DNA from: Cohaesibacter sp. ES.047
GTDB lineage: Bacteria; Pseudomonadota; Alphaproteobacteria; Rhizobiales; Cohaesibacteraceae
Length of the DNA stretch: 64,000 nt
Reading direction: 5' to 3'
Assembly (NCBI RefSeq): GCF_900215505.1
Contig: NZ_LT907844.1
Coordinates: forward strand, 2,992,001 to 3,056,000
Shown: piece after piece, positions 1 to 10,950 of the stretch
Position numbering within the stretch: the first letter of the stretch is position 1
Layout: each line of letters opens with the position of its first letter
Translations under genes and position numbers: made by a program
Notes under the pieces: generated by a model
What the model was told of the DNA's origin: nothing
The model's database searches: none
Seen by the model: only the letters and a program-made list of their open reading frames with translations

Positions 1-464
1 TGGGACAAAATGCCGTCCCAGGCATCCTTGCAGGCCCCGCTCGAGCCGGGAATGCAGAAGATATAAGTGGCATTGGCGACGCCGCCGGTTGCCCGCGACT
101 GAACGGTCGATGTGCCGATGGTTTCGAAGGAAACTTTATGGAACAGCCATGAAAATCCGTCCATTTTCTTCTCGAACAACGGTTCCATGGCTTCGGGCGT
201 CACGTCCCGTCCAGTAAAGCCAGTGCCTCCGGTCGTGATGATCACATCGACATCCTTTGTCGCGATCCACACCTTGGCCTGCGCCTGAATGGCGTCAACA
301 TCGTCCTTGACGATGGCACGATCTGCCAGAGTGTGCCCGGCCGCAGTCAGCCGGTCGACAAGAACCTGTCCAGACTTGTCGTCTTCAAAGGTTCGTGTGT
401 CGGAGACCGTCAGGATCGCGATTTTCATGGGGATGAACGAGCGGGGGGACGAGGAGTGCGCCAT
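1..464 (-). CDS. moaB: Molybdenum cofactor biosynthesis protein MoaB (3'-truncated by window)
   Basis: The minus strand gives about 154 residues of a MoaB/MogA-fold protein that runs off the left edge, so its C-terminus is missing. Visible family motifs are the N-terminal 'AILTVSDTRT' strand, 'VIITTGGTGFTGRDVTPEA', which is the molybdopterin-binding loop, and 'ATGGVANATYIFCIPGS' near the end. MoaB/MogA proteins adenylylate molybdopterin before molybdate insertion in the cytoplasm. The ATG at 464 keeps a 12-residue leader ending in 'PRSFIP', as in other alphaproteobacterial MoaB; an internal ATG at 428 is the alternative. The family assignment is firm, while the exact MoaB versus MogA role is from family knowledge. 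Confidence 0.9.
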   Translation of the reverse strand, partial: MAHSSSPRSFIPMKIAILTVSDTRTFEDDKSGQVLVDRLTAAGHTLADRAIVKDDVDAIQAQAKVWIATKDVDVIITTGGTGFTGRDVTPEAMEPLFEKKMDGFSWLFHKVSFETIGTSTVQSRATGGVANATYIFCIPGSSGACKDAWDGILS

Positions 465-621
465 GGCATGACTTTCTGCTGCGGAAGCGAAGGAACGATT
501 GGTCTTGCGGAGGATCGCGCCGAATGAATAGAGGGCGGCATGCTCCGCGCGGCGACAGCTTCAAGCGACAGGCCTAGACAAGTCAAGGCCATGCGGCTTG
601 CGCCAGCGATTCGCCAGCCTG

Positions 622-1245
622 CTACCGCGCGACATAATGGTCGCGACGGTGATTCACTGCAATGATGAAGTTGAGAATGATTGATCCCAAGAGGGAGAAT
701 GCCACCTTCTCAAGCGGGAAAAGAAACAGCGCAGAGCCAAAGATCAGCACATCGAACATCTGCTGCACATAGCCTGCTTTGAAGCTGGTCAGTTCCTGTA
801 TGGTCAAGGCGAGGGCACCTGCGCCCCCCATGCTGCCATCGTGCCGAATGATGGCCAGTAGACCAATGCCGGTAATAGCGCCGAAAGCGAGCGTCCCAAA
901 GAAGGGATCAAGATGCTCGAACACGATCATATGGGGCATTACCTCAACAAGCAGCGACATGCAGGCCACACAGATCGCCGACTTGATCGTGAAAGCAAGT
1001 CCAAGCGAATGGTAGGTGAACCAGTAGAACGGGATATTGACCAGAAAGAACACAAGGCCAAAATTGTAGCCAGAGACATAGGATATGATGAGCGCCAGCC
1101 CTGCTGTCTGCCCGGTGATCAGGCCCAGATGCGTGAGGAAAACAAAGCCAAGCGCACAGGAGAAAACGCCGAATGCAATCCCCTGAATGTCCTCGAACAG
1201 AGTGTGTTTCACCTTCTCGGCATCGTCTTGATCCCTGATACCCAT
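622..1245 (-). CDS. YitT family (DUF161) membrane protein
   Basis: A 207-residue protein with about five to six hydrophobic segments starting near residue 22 and ending near residue 195. The features 'GLITGQTAGLALIISY' and the central 'GIGLLAIIRHDGSMGG' match the YitT/DUF161 membrane family of unknown transport function. It stands alone: moaB lies upstream on the same strand more than 150 bases away, and about 780 bases separate it from glyQ. It lacks the extra C-terminal DUF2179 domain seen in many Firmicute homologues. The substrate is unknown. Confidence 0.82.
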   Translation of the reverse strand: MGIRDQDDAEKVKHTLFEDIQGIAFGVFSCALGFVFLTHLGLITGQTAGLALIISYVSGYNFGLVFFLVNIPFYWFTYHSLGLAFTIKSAICVACMSLLVEVMPHMIVFEHLDPFFGTLAFGAITGIGLLAIIRHDGSMGGAGALALTIQELTSFKAGYVQQMFDVLIFGSALFLFPLEKVAFSLLGSIILNFIIAVNHRRDHYVAR

Positions 1246-2028
1246 TTGATCTCAATGCCCTTCGATCTGAGAAAAATACTGTTTCGAAATACGTCAAGAC
1301 CGGATTTAGCCCTCCAATCACGCAAAGGAAAGCGCAAATAATTATCACTGATGTCAATTATTGAGCAGACGACCAAGGGAACGGTGCTGCGGCACTCTTA
1401 ATGTCGATCTGGCTTAATGTCGATCAGGAAGGGTAGGGCGAGCAGACCAAAGAAGGGGATCTGCTTTTAATCCATCCGAAGGAATTGGAATTGTAGGGAC
1501 ACCTTCCATCAGTCACGGAACCCTCCGGGGGACTCTCATTGAAACAATGCGAGGGAACCAGTCGTGATCAGGATCAAAAGCAGATCGACAACGCTTCGGA
1601 AGCTTGCCTCCGAAGGTCGCATAGTGATTGTCACTTTTCTGTTGGTCTTGCCCGGGGCTGCAGTTTGAAAGCCGCACCTTCTGCAGGATCCGGGTGGCGC
1701 CTTCTATCAGCCGTATGGTGAACACTATCTGATGTGGTCATTCATACTGTGTTCATAAAAGGCTGAAATGTGCCGTTTTGCGCGTATCGGGCGTGTCAAT
1801 TGCCGGTGGATGTCAATAATCCGGCAAGTTGCCGGTTTCTTGTGTGGCTCAGAGGGGATAAAAATTTTGCACCGCTGTGAATTCATCTCGCAATAAGGGC
1901 ATTGGCGAGGCAAAATCGCGCTTTCCTTATACCCGGCTTTGCATTAGGGTCCGCGCGAGACAAAGGGTAGCCGCCTGCGTTGCTCGCCCTTTTGCCAATT
2001 TGCCATAGATGAGAAGACAGACAGGAAG
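1246..2028. other. Long non-coding stretch upstream of glyQ
   Basis: No convincing gene was seen. A 13-base direct repeat containing 'TTAATGTCGATC' occurs twice near 1398-1430. A hairpin 'CTTCGGA...TCCGAAG' lies near 1593-1616. Around 1800-1835 'TTGCCGG' and 'CCGGCAA' form a nearly perfect palindrome, CCGGCAAGTTGCCGG, with a further TTGCCGG copy upstream. A short open frame near 1563-1664 has a hydrophobic stretch but no clear RBS, and I do not call it. Confidence 0.4.
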
Positions 2029-2964
2029 ATGACCGACACCATCGCTCCCCACATGCAGCCGCAACGCTCCTTTCAGGGCATGATTCTGGCATTGCAAAGA
2101 TATTGGGCCGACTACGGCTGTGCCGTTCTCCAGCCATATGACATGGAAGTCGGTGCCGGTACATTTCATCCCGCCACGACATTGCGCTCGCTCGGTCCGC
2201 GCCCATGGCGTGCCGCATATGTGCAGCCGTCCCGCCGCCCAACAGACGGACGGTATGGCGAGAACCCGAACCGTTTGCAGCATTATTATCAGTTTCAGGT
2301 TCTGCTGAAGCCGAGTCCGAAGGATTTGCAGGAGCTTTATCTGGGGTCGTTGAAGGCCATCGGCATCGACAGCTCCATCCATGATATCCGCTTTGTCGAG
2401 GACGACTGGGAAAGCCCGACCCTTGGGGCCTGGGGGCTTGGATGGGAATGCTGGTGCGACGGCATGGAAGTCTCCCAGTTTACCTATTTCCAGCAGGTCT
2501 GCGGCATCGAATGCTCGCCGGTCTCAGGGGAGCTCACCTATGGGCTGGAACGCCTTGCCATGTATGTTCAGGGCGTCGATAACGTCTACGATCTCAACTA
2601 CAACGGCCGGGACGGAGACGACAAGATCTCCTATGGGGATGTCTTCCTGCAGGCGGAGCAGGAATATTCGCGGCACAATTTCGAATATGCCAACACCGAA
2701 ATGCTGTTCGGTCACTTCAAGGATGCCGAAGAGGAATGCAAGGCTCTGCTCAAACAGGGCGAGGGCGGCGACATCCACCTGTGCGTGATGCCTGCCTATG
2801 ATCAATGCATCAAGGCCTCTCATGTCTTCAACCTGCTTGATGCGCGCGGCGTGATTTCTGTCACCGAGCGTCAGAGCTATATCTTGCGCGTTCGGGAATT
2901 GGCCAAGGCCTGCGGTGAAGCCTTCTTGCTGACCAAGGCTGGCGGCGTGGATTATGTGGGATAA
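2029..2964 (+). CDS. glyQ: Glycine--tRNA ligase alpha subunit
   Basis: A 311-residue catalytic alpha subunit of the (alpha-beta)2 bacterial glycyl-tRNA synthetase. Diagnostic stretches are '[19 protein letters not shown]', '[15 protein letters not shown]', '[19 protein letters not shown]' and '[16 protein letters not shown]'. The length is typical for GlyQ. It charges tRNA-Gly with glycine in the cytoplasm and needs the beta subunit GlyS. GlyS is not adjacent: the next gene is on the opposite strand behind a terminator. The start ATG follows an AGGAAG ribosome-binding site. Confidence 0.97.
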   Translation: MTDTIAPHMQPQRSFQGMILALQRYWADYGCAVLQPYDMEVGAGTFHPATTLRSLGPRPWRAAYVQPSRRPTDGRYGENPNRLQHYYQFQVLLKPSPKDLQELYLGSLKAIGIDSSIHDIRFVEDDWESPTLGAWGLGWECWCDGMEVSQFTYFQQVCGIECSPVSGELTYGLERLAMYVQGVDNVYDLNYNGRDGDDKISYGDVFLQAEQEYSRHNFEYANTEMLFGHFKDAEEECKALLKQGEGGDIHLCVMPAYDQCIKASHVFNLLDARGVISVTERQSYILRVRELAKACGEAFLLTKAGGVDYVG

Positions 2965-3016
2965 CGATTGACGGATCGGTTGCCCCGTGGGGTGCCGTCA
3001 TCTCTATTGTAAAGAA

Positions 3017-3052
3017 AAACCGGTTTTGATCTGGGATCGAAACCGGTTTTTT
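3017..3052. terminator. Bidirectional intrinsic terminator between glyQ and the FecR gene
   Basis: A 15-bp stem (3017-3031 with 3035-3049, one G-U pair) with a 3-base loop is flanked by a T run on the right and an A run on the left. It would end both glyQ and the converging minus-strand gene. Confidence 0.85.
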
Positions 3053-3076
3053 GTATTTTGAAATGCCGCGTTGAGC

Positions 3077-4258
<1,182 letters not shown>

Positions 4259-4541
4259 GGTGATCAGCGCTTTCCTGCTAGGACACAAGGCACTCTTTTG
4301 ATGTTTTCATATATGCGTAAAATGCCACATACGGGTGCAAGATTGGATTAACCCGAAGTTTGTCCGAGTGGATTTCAACAGAAATAGACAGAAACAACTT
4401 GGGTTATCTAGAACACAGTGAACAATGTCTAAATAGGCCAATCAGAAATGCGGGATTTGTACTTATTGGCACAGATGGAGACGAAATAAAAACGAGGAAT
4501 TTAGAGTATTTATGTCCAAAATATAGAGACGAATGAAGAGA

Positions 4542-5522
4542 CTATTGGCTCTGTTTGGGTGACAACTTGGAGGTGCCTTTTTTCATTTGTTCGAGCTGTT
4601 CTTTGAACCGCACACAGGGATCGATCTCGTCGACACGCGCCGTGAACCAGACATAATCGTACAGAGCGGGATCAAAGGCGGCGTAGGACTGAGGATTGGT
4701 TTTGTCTCTGATCACCTCGATTGACCCGATGACGATGGTGTCGGTCTGATCGTCAAGGAACATCGGAACGCCTCGGTCGCGGCGGACGTGCCCGTTGCCA
4801 GCTATCAGCACTGAAACCTCATCGGGTTTGAGGTCCTGTCGCATGGCGCGCGCCATATGTGCGTCCTTGTATCGCTGCATTGTTGCAAGGGGCATAAGGC
4901 TGTCTTTGTCCATCATGCCGCAGTGGGCATCAACCAGTTCATCCAACAGGCCCTCCAACTGGTCCTTGCTGTAGTCACGGTCCCAGCTGAGGTCTTCAAG
5001 CGCGGTTTCCGCAACGGCTTTGCCTTGCGCCACGCGCATCATCTCATCCCGATCAGGATTGCCGGGTTTGAGGCGCATGTCAGCGGCGAGGGCTGCATCG
5101 GCAATCGGCTGATAGAGCGACCAGGACGGCCAGCCCCGTTGCTGCCATTCAACGGCGTCACCAAGATTGGACAAGTTGCTTCTTTGAACGTCAGAGAGCG
5201 TTTCTGCATAGCGCATTTCGATCATCTCGAAAACCAACTGTCCCGTGCGGCCTTCTTCGCCCAACCAGCGCACAACATCTGCCTGTATGCGATGATGGAT
5301 CGGATTGTCGTGTTTCTCGCCGACGAGCACATAGCGGGCCTTTTCCAGCGCATCCCGCAAGGCGTCTGGCTTGATGCGTGTGCCGGTTCCAACCGCATAA
5401 AGCTGTCCGGCCATTGGATGGTCAGTCAACAGCATGACATCCTCTTGTGAGTTGGCGGGCAGAGTGCCCATAATGGCGACGAGACAGGCAAGAGCGGAAG
5501 AAAAATGACGGAAACGCGGCAT
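4542..5522 (-). CDS. ChaN family haem/iron-binding-like lipoprotein-type protein
   Basis: A 326-residue exported protein of the ChaN/Tiki-like superfamily. The first 25 or so residues form a signal peptide ('ALACLVAIMGTLPANS'). Family motifs are 'YVLVGEKHDNPIHH' near residue 65, 'LVFEMIEM', a 'RGWPSWSLYQPI' segment and the C-terminal 'VLIAGNGHVRRDRGVP'. Campylobacter ChaN binds haem; here a similar function is only inferred. The ATG at 5522 was chosen because it starts the signal peptide; an upstream TTG at 5600 would add 26 residues of poor signal sequence. It is transcribed divergently from lemA. Confidence 0.8.
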   Translation of the reverse strand: MPRFRHFSSALACLVAIMGTLPANSQEDVMLLTDHPMAGQLYAVGTGTRIKPDALRDALEKARYVLVGEKHDNPIHHRIQADVVRWLGEEGRTGQLVFEMIEMRYAETLSDVQRSNLSNLGDAVEWQQRGWPSWSLYQPIADAALAADMRLKPGNPDRDEMMRVAQGKAVAETALEDLSWDRDYSKDQLEGLLDELVDAHCGMMDKDSLMPLATMQRYKDAHMARAMRQDLKPDEVSVLIAGNGHVRRDRGVPMFLDDQTDTIVIGSIEVIRDKTNPQSYAAFDPALYDYVWFTARVDEIDPCVRFKEQLEQMKKGTSKLSPKQSQ

Positions 5523-5797
5523 GGAATGGCACCCGAATTCAGACCCAGAAAGACAAAACAAGAGCGCTGACCAGCTCCTGTTTGATTGATTGATGCCCAA
5601 TCATAATGCAGGGATCTGCCGATGCCAGCACGCAATTGCTCGGCACCGATAACAATTGCGTCAGGCGGTGAGGGCGGGATGATATGGCGATTCCCTGTGC
5701 CTGCAGATCTGCTTAGGCTTGCACTTTACCTCCCGTACGTTAATCTCCCTGCCAACGGTTGCCCGCTGGGTTGCCCACAATCAAGGGAGAATACACA

Positions 5798-6358
5798 ATG
5801 GCTATCAGTTGGGTCTTGCTCGCAATCATCGTTGCGCTCGGTCTTTATGCCATTCTTATTTATAACAAGCTGGTCAAGACGCGTCAGATGGTGGATGAGG
5901 GATGGTCCGGCATCGATGTCCAGCTCAAGCGTCGGTCGAATCTGATTCCCAACCTTGTCGAAACCGTAAAGGGCTACATGGGACACGAGCGGGAAACGCT
6001 CGAAAAGGTCACCGAAATGCGTGCCCGAGCCGCCGGTGCGGCCAAGGGCGGAGCGGCAGAACGGGCCCAGGCCGAGGGCAATCTCAGCAAGGCTCTGGTC
6101 AATCTCATGGCGGTTGCCGAGAATTATCCGGACCTGAAAGCCAACGATGGCTTTCTCAATCTTCAAAGGGAGCTTTCTGGCCTTGAGGACGAGATTCAGT
6201 TGGCGCGCCGCTACTACAATGGCACGGTGCGCAATCTGAATACGATGATCGACCAGTTCCCGTCCAACATCATCGCGGGCTTCTTCTCCTACGCAAAGAA
6301 AGACTATTTCGAACTGGAAAACGAGGCGGATCGAGCAACCCCGCAGGTGCAGTTTTAG
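5798..6358 (+). CDS. lemA: LemA family protein
   Basis: A 186-residue LemA protein. An N-terminal membrane helix (residues about 3-22) is followed by the helical core with 'VKTRQMVDEGWSGIDVQLKR' and 'RSNLIPNLVETVKGY', then 'AENYPDLKAN' and 'YNGTVRNLNTMIDQFPS'. The ATG at 5798 follows AAGGGAGA with 7-base spacing, which rules out the earlier GTG-type extension. It lies about 110 bases upstream of a DUF2207 gene in the same direction. That pairing is common in bacteria, but its function is not established. Confidence 0.93.
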   Translation: MAISWVLLAIIVALGLYAILIYNKLVKTRQMVDEGWSGIDVQLKRRSNLIPNLVETVKGYMGHERETLEKVTEMRARAAGAAKGGAAERAQAEGNLSKALVNLMAVAENYPDLKANDGFLNLQRELSGLEDEIQLARRYYNGTVRNLNTMIDQFPSNIIAGFFSYAKKDYFELENEADRATPQVQF

Positions 6359-6468
6359 TGTCGCCACAATCTGAACGCAGGGTAGATTAGCCGAGCGCTG
6401 CATGATGCGGCTGCGTTGGCCGGTATTCGATCGCCAGACCAACACCAGACCTACAACAGAGATTTGTC

Positions 6469-8460
6469 ATGCAACGCCTCCTTTCTCTTTGCCTGTCTTT
6501 TTTGACCGTCCTTGCTGTCGCGCTTCTGACGCTCGGGGGTGCCAATGCCCAGATCGCTGAAGAGGCGATCCAGGACTATCGCGTTGATATCATCGTCAAC
6601 ACGGATCGCACGGTCGACATCACCGAAACCATCACGGTCAATGCGCAGGGGCGGGAAATCAAGCGAGGGATCTTTCGCGATATTCCCGTGCGCTATCGGC
6701 GCAACGACGGGATGATTGTTGATCTCGATCTCGATGTGACCGGCGTCCGGCGCGATGGGGGAAGCGAGCATTACAATACGTCCCAGCAGGGGCGTTATAC
6801 CCGCATTCGCATCGGTGATGCGGACGTGATGCTTGAGCATGGCCTGCATACCTATGAGATCAGCTACCGCGTTCAGGATTCCATCGGCTTTTTCGATGAC
6901 TATGACGAGATCTACTGGAATGCGACCGGCAACGAATGGGCCTTCCGCATCGAGGAGGCAACGGTCTCTGTGACCTTGCCGGACGAAGCGCAGATTGGTG
7001 ACCAGTATGCGGTCTATACCGGTGCGGCGGGGGCGACAGGCGATGCTTATGAACTGGTCTCAAAGACCGCAAACAGCCTTGTTGTCCGCACAACAAAGGC
7101 TCTCGCCCCCAGACAAGGCATGACCGTCGCGGTCGGCTGGCAGAAGGGTGTGGTTCCCTCGCCAACCAAAGCCGAGCAATCAACAGCCCTTCTTCTCGAC
7201 AATGTCCCCACACTGGTGCTGCTGATTGGCAATCTGGCGCTCGGGGGCTGGTTCCTGTTCGCCTGGATGCGCGTTGGCAAGGACCCCGAAGGCGGCGCCA
7301 TCATCCCGCGCTATCGCCCTTCCAAAGACCTCTCTCCAGCGTTGGCCAGCTATATCACCGGCATGGGACAATTCAAGACCGGCAATCAGTCCGCTTTCAT
7401 GGCTGCCCTGATCGATCTGGCGATCAAACGGCGAGTGGTGATCGATGAGACCGGGGATGATCTTGTGGTCCGGAAGGAAAGCGGCGGTCCATGGGGAGAT
7501 GTCGGCACAGATGGCTTGCCCGCAGGAGAAAAGGCGCTTTATTCAGCGCTCTTTGGCGGTACAAGCGCGGTAACCTTTGCCGACATGAAACACGCCAAGA
7601 TGGCCACGATCATGAATGCCTTCTCGGGGGCCATCGAAACCGAAACCAATCAGGTCTATTTCAACCGCAATCTGGGCTATTTCCTGCCCGGTCTTGCGAT
7701 TGCGGTCGTTGCTTTGATTGCCTTCGTCTACAGTTCGGTCGCGCTTGCCGCGCCATATATTTTCCCGATTGTTGAGCTTGTCGGCGCGGCCCTGAGTGTG
7801 GTTGTCCTGACGGTGCTGTTTGCAATCTTTCAGGCGATCCGCAAAAAGTCATCAGGCCCTGCGCTAAAGGGTGCCTTTCTGACGGTCTTCTTCACGATAT
7901 TTCTCGGCGTTGGCTTTGGCGTTTTTGTCGCTGATGAGGCGAGCTTCTCGCTGGGGTTTGCCTTCTTCCGCATCAGCTCCATCTTGCTGATCATTCTGGG
8001 TATCCTGATGATCATCTTTTTCTCTGACTGGATGAAGGCACCGACCAGATTGGGCCGAAAAGTCATGGACGAGGTCGAGGGTCTGAAACTCTACATGACG
8101 GTGGCAGTCGCTGAACAAGCCCGAGAAGCCCAAGTCGCGGGTCTTCCCGATCTGACACCTGAGCTCTATGAGGATCTGTTGCCCTACGCGATCGCGCTTG
8201 GTGTTGAAAAAGACTGGTCCGATGTGTTCGAGGACAAGGTTTTCTCGCAATTGCCGCCGGAGAGAGCCTATCGCCCTACCTGGTATCGCGGGACCCACTT
8301 CAATCCCAGCCGACCCGCTGCATCTCTTGCAGGCATGACCAGTTCGCTCGGTCGTGACCTGTCGAGTGCCATGACGCCGCCTGCATCGTCTTCCTCGGGC
8401 TCCGGTGGTGGCGGGTCTTCGGGCGGCGGCGGCGGCGGCGGTGGTGGTGGTGGCTGGTAA
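6469..8460 (+). CDS. DUF2207 domain membrane protein
   Basis: A 663-residue protein with a signal peptide (residues 1-27), an extracytoplasmic beta-rich DUF2207 domain (about 28-240, with 'RGIFRDIPVRYR' and 'YEISYRVQD'), and a membrane segment near 255. A cytoplasmic part follows, then paired helices near 400-445 and 465-520, and a C-terminus ending in a Ser/Gly-rich tail of more than ten consecutive glycines. It matches the YciQ/DUF2207 family. It is co-directional with lemA and likely in the same unit. Function is unknown; LemA-DUF2207 pairs are often annotated as envelope proteins. Confidence 0.88.
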   Translation: MQRLLSLCLSFLTVLAVALLTLGGANAQIAEEAIQDYRVDIIVNTDRTVDITETITVNAQGREIKRGIFRDIPVRYRRNDGMIVDLDLDVTGVRRDGGSEHYNTSQQGRYTRIRIGDADVMLEHGLHTYEISYRVQDSIGFFDDYDEIYWNATGNEWAFRIEEATVSVTLPDEAQIGDQYAVYTGAAGATGDAYELVSKTANSLVVRTTKALAPRQGMTVAVGWQKGVVPSPTKAEQSTALLLDNVPTLVLLIGNLALGGWFLFAWMRVGKDPEGGAIIPRYRPSKDLSPALASYITGMGQFKTGNQSAFMAALIDLAIKRRVVIDETGDDLVVRKESGGPWGDVGTDGLPAGEKALYSALFGGTSAVTFADMKHAKMATIMNAFSGAIETETNQVYFNRNLGYFLPGLAIAVVALIAFVYSSVALAAPYIFPIVELVGAALSVVVLTVLFAIFQAIRKKSSGPALKGAFLTVFFTIFLGVGFGVFVADEASFSLGFAFFRISSILLIILGILMIIFFSDWMKAPTRLGRKVMDEVEGLKLYMTVAVAEQAREAQVAGLPDLTPELYEDLLPYAIALGVEKDWSDVFEDKVFSQLPPERAYRPTWYRGTHFNPSRPAASLAGMTSSLGRDLSSAMTPPASSSSGSGGGGSSGGGGGGGGGGGW

Positions 8461-8464
8461 GGGC

Positions 8465-9151
8465 CTAATCGGTCTTGGTCGAAGCGTCTTGCCTTGCAAG
8501 GCGCTCGGCTATGGGTCTGAAGCTCCTGCGGTGATGCACACAGACACCGAGCTGCTCAATCGCTTCCTGATGCCGTCTTGTGCCATAGCCCATGTGCACT
8601 TCAAAACCATATCCGGGAAAGGCCCGCCCGATCCGCTTCATCATGCGGTCGCGGGCCACCTTGGCGACAATCGAAGCCGCTGCGATCGACACGGAGCGCC
8701 CGTCGCCCTTGATGACATGTTCGCCGGGGCAGGGCGCTCCGGGCGGCACGTCCCTTCCGTCAAAAAGCGCATAGGCGGGCGGGAGCGATAGCCCCTCCAG
8801 TGCTTTCACCATGGCCCAAAGGGTCGCGCCGCGGATGTTGAGCGCATCGATCCGATCTGGTGCTGCACTGGCAACACAGACATGGGCCGTTTCGCAAATA
8901 ATATCGAACAACGCCTCGCGCCGGGCCTCGCTCAATTTTTTGGAATCATTAAGTCCCTCGGGGATTGCCGCAGGATCGAGAATCACCGCAGCTGTGACCA
9001 CCGGCCCGGCAAGTGGCCCGCGCCCCACCTCGTCGACGCCCGCAACAGGGCCACCAAATCGCTTGATGGCGCTTTCCTCAAGCGCGAAATCCGGGCCATC
9101 GGGGCGCGCGCTTAACAACGACATCTGGACCTGTTTCTTGCGCTTTGTCAT
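8465..9151 (-). CDS. rnhB: Ribonuclease HII
   Basis: A 228-residue RNase HII. '[17 protein letters not shown]' near residue 36 holds the first Asp-Glu pair of the active site, 'ALFDGRDVP' the third acidic region, and '[17 protein letters not shown]' the conserved Ser/Lys motif. '[15 protein letters not shown]' follows. It removes RNA from RNA-DNA hybrids and single ribonucleotides from DNA. The N-terminus carries about 30 extra residues before the core, normal for alphaproteobacteria. It is convergent with the DUF2207 gene, only 4 bases away. Confidence 0.97.
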   Translation of the reverse strand: MTKRKKQVQMSLLSARPDGPDFALEESAIKRFGGPVAGVDEVGRGPLAGPVVTAAVILDPAAIPEGLNDSKKLSEARREALFDIICETAHVCVASAAPDRIDALNIRGATLWAMVKALEGLSLPPAYALFDGRDVPPGAPCPGEHVIKGDGRSVSIAAASIVAKVARDRMMKRIGRAFPGYGFEVHMGYGTRRHQEAIEQLGVCVHHRRSFRPIAERLARQDASTKTD

Positions 9152-9162
9152 TCTTGCCGTCC

Positions 9163-10176
9163 CTAGTTCACGCCGCCCAGTCGCAGACCGGGCGCAGGAC
9201 GTTCCGCCAGAACAGATCGGCGAAACCGAAACAGCTTGGCAGGTCTGCCGCCCGTTGCGGACGAGCTGGCACCAGTCGGTTCGACCAACTGTCCCTGTTC
9301 AACCAGTCGCCGGAAATTCTGCTTGTGAAGATGGCGACCGGAAATGGCCTCCACCGTTGTCTGAAGCTCAGTGAGCGTGAAACTCTCGGGCATGAGTTCG
9401 AACACCACAGGGCGGTATTTCAGCTTGCTTCTGAGCCGAGAGATGGCGGTCGCCAGAATGCGGCGGTGGTCCATCTTCATTGGATGACCGAACAGGGGCG
9501 TGCCGTCATCCGGCGGTTCCAGACCCCGATCCAGATAATATTCGTGAACGAGCCCTGCCTCATACAGCAGTTCATAGCGCTCAAGCACCCGTTCCTCGTC
9601 CCATGTGCCGCTGCCAAGTCCGAAGTAGAGCTTGAATCGTTGCAAGGGAGTCATCGGGCGCAATTTGTCATCCCGGGCGCTTTTGGCCCAGACTTCCAGC
9701 GACGGCAAAATCCTGTCGTCCAGCATGTGCGGCCTGTCATCCCGCCAGTCTTCCCATGGAAAGAATCCATACCAGCTGCGCCAACGTCCGCCCATGTCAA
9801 TGAGGCCTCGCCCCGGTATGGCGGCATCATTGCGCTGCAATTGCGTCAGGGCGAGATAACCGATCGACACTTCGTGACTGTCCTCTCCGCCCAGTTTTGT
9901 CAGGCGGCCCCGGTCACCAAAGGTGTAAAGCTGTTCGACATATCCCAGTTTCAGACCCGTTTGCTCATCCACCCATGTGCGCAAGCCCGCTTCAAGCGTG
10001 CGGTGGTGGACCGGATCGAATGGACCGAAGGGCAGGCCGCCAAGCCCGGCGGTTTGATCCCTTTGCTTGAGATCGACCACCAGCGTCACCGGCGACAGAT
10101 CGCGCATCGCGATGATGGCGGCGTTCAGTCCCACAGTGATCGGGCGTCTTGAGGTGAATGGGGACGTGTCGCTCAC
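9163..10176 (-). CDS. NUDIX-domain NAD regulator (NadQ/NrtR-like, COG4111 type)
   Basis: A 337-residue protein: residues about 8-160 are a NUDIX-like fold ('[17 protein letters not shown]', '[16 protein letters not shown]', '[14 protein letters not shown]'). The C-terminal part from about 225 looks like a winged helix ('[20 protein letters not shown]', '[19 protein letters not shown]'). This order matches NrtR-like transcriptional regulators of NAD metabolism; the alphaproteobacterial version is known as NadQ. The canonical NUDIX catalytic box is degenerate, fitting a sensor role. The GTG at 10176 was chosen since longer versions overlap the next gene; GAGAGAC precedes it. No NAD genes are adjacent. 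Confidence 0.75.
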   Translation of the reverse strand: MSDTSPFTSRRPITVGLNAAIIAMRDLSPVTLVVDLKQRDQTAGLGGLPFGPFDPVHHRTLEAGLRTWVDEQTGLKLGYVEQLYTFGDRGRLTKLGGEDSHEVSIGYLALTQLQRNDAAIPGRGLIDMGGRWRSWYGFFPWEDWRDDRPHMLDDRILPSLEVWAKSARDDKLRPMTPLQRFKLYFGLGSGTWDEERVLERYELLYEAGLVHEYYLDRGLEPPDDGTPLFGHPMKMDHRRILATAISRLRSKLKYRPVVFELMPESFTLTELQTTVEAISGRHLHKQNFRRLVEQGQLVEPTGASSSATGGRPAKLFRFRRSVLAERPAPGLRLGGVN

Positions 10177-10306
10177 GCGTCTCTCGCTCTTGTTTGCAAC
10201 GGGGTTGAAAGGTCGGGGGCATTCGCTTGGGTTTGAGGTGGCTATTCTGGTTCGAGTGTACCAGCCTGACAGCATGGATCCAGCGCAAAGCCGCAGCCGC
10301 TTCGCC

Positions 10307-10816
10307 TCATCCGATATGCGGCATTGCGAAGATGTTGCCCTCATAGCAATCGGCACCGCGCCCGATGCTCTCGATGGCCTTCACCATGCGCCCCTCGCGG
10401 CCCAGGATTGCATCCGCCAACGCCACAAGGCGTTTGTTTGGCGTCGCTGGAGGGGAGGCTTCGCGCAAGGACAATGCCAACTCCATCTCTGACAGATCCG
10501 GCCTTAGGCAACACCCGGCGATGAATGCCGAGGCGGTGGATCGACTGACACCTGCCCAGCAATGCACCACCATCGGCGTACGGCGATCCCAGGCGCGGAA
10601 AAACGCAAGCATCGTTTCGACCTGTTGCTGAGAGCCCATCTCGAATCCCGGTGTCGCGACAGAAATGTCGTTCATGCCAAGATAGAGATGGTTTTCGGCG
10701 AGGATCCGTGCTGGGCGCTCCACTGGCGTGTCGGGATTGAGCACACTGAGAAGATACGTCGCCTCGACGGTGTCAACGACTTCACCAACCTTTGCCAATG
10801 AACAGACATAGAGCAT
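10307..10816 (-). CDS. Tyrosine/dual-specificity phosphatase family protein
   Basis: A 169-residue cysteine-based phosphatase. The signature 'VVHCWAGVSRSTASA' near residue 84 is the HCx5R loop, with a nucleophile Cys and phosphate-binding Arg. The general acid would come from the 'NDIS' region near residue 50. The C-terminal Pro/Asn segment 'ASPPATPNKRLVALAD' is shared with alphaproteobacterial homologues. The substrate is unknown. It is separated by about 130 bases from the regulator downstream on the same strand. Confidence 0.85.
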   Translation of the reverse strand: MLYVCSLAKVGEVVDTVEATYLLSVLNPDTPVERPARILAENHLYLGMNDISVATPGFEMGSQQQVETMLAFFRAWDRRTPMVVHCWAGVSRSTASAFIAGCCLRPDLSEMELALSLREASPPATPNKRLVALADAILGREGRMVKAIESIGRGADCYEGNIFAMPHIG

Positions 10817-10950
10817 GATTCAATCCTTAAAATTGATGGGGTGGGCAGAGACGCCGTATGGACAAATCTACTGCCTGATGGACAAAACAGATGGTAGCCA
10901 ATTGGTCGAATGCTCTGCATGCTTGCCTGAGATACCGCCAATAGGCGGGG

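Noticed and set aside
1560-1790. Short frames near 1560-1790 with hydrophobic text such as 'IVIVTFLLVLPGAAV'
   Set aside because: No RBS, no family match and a stop in the middle; at best a remnant.
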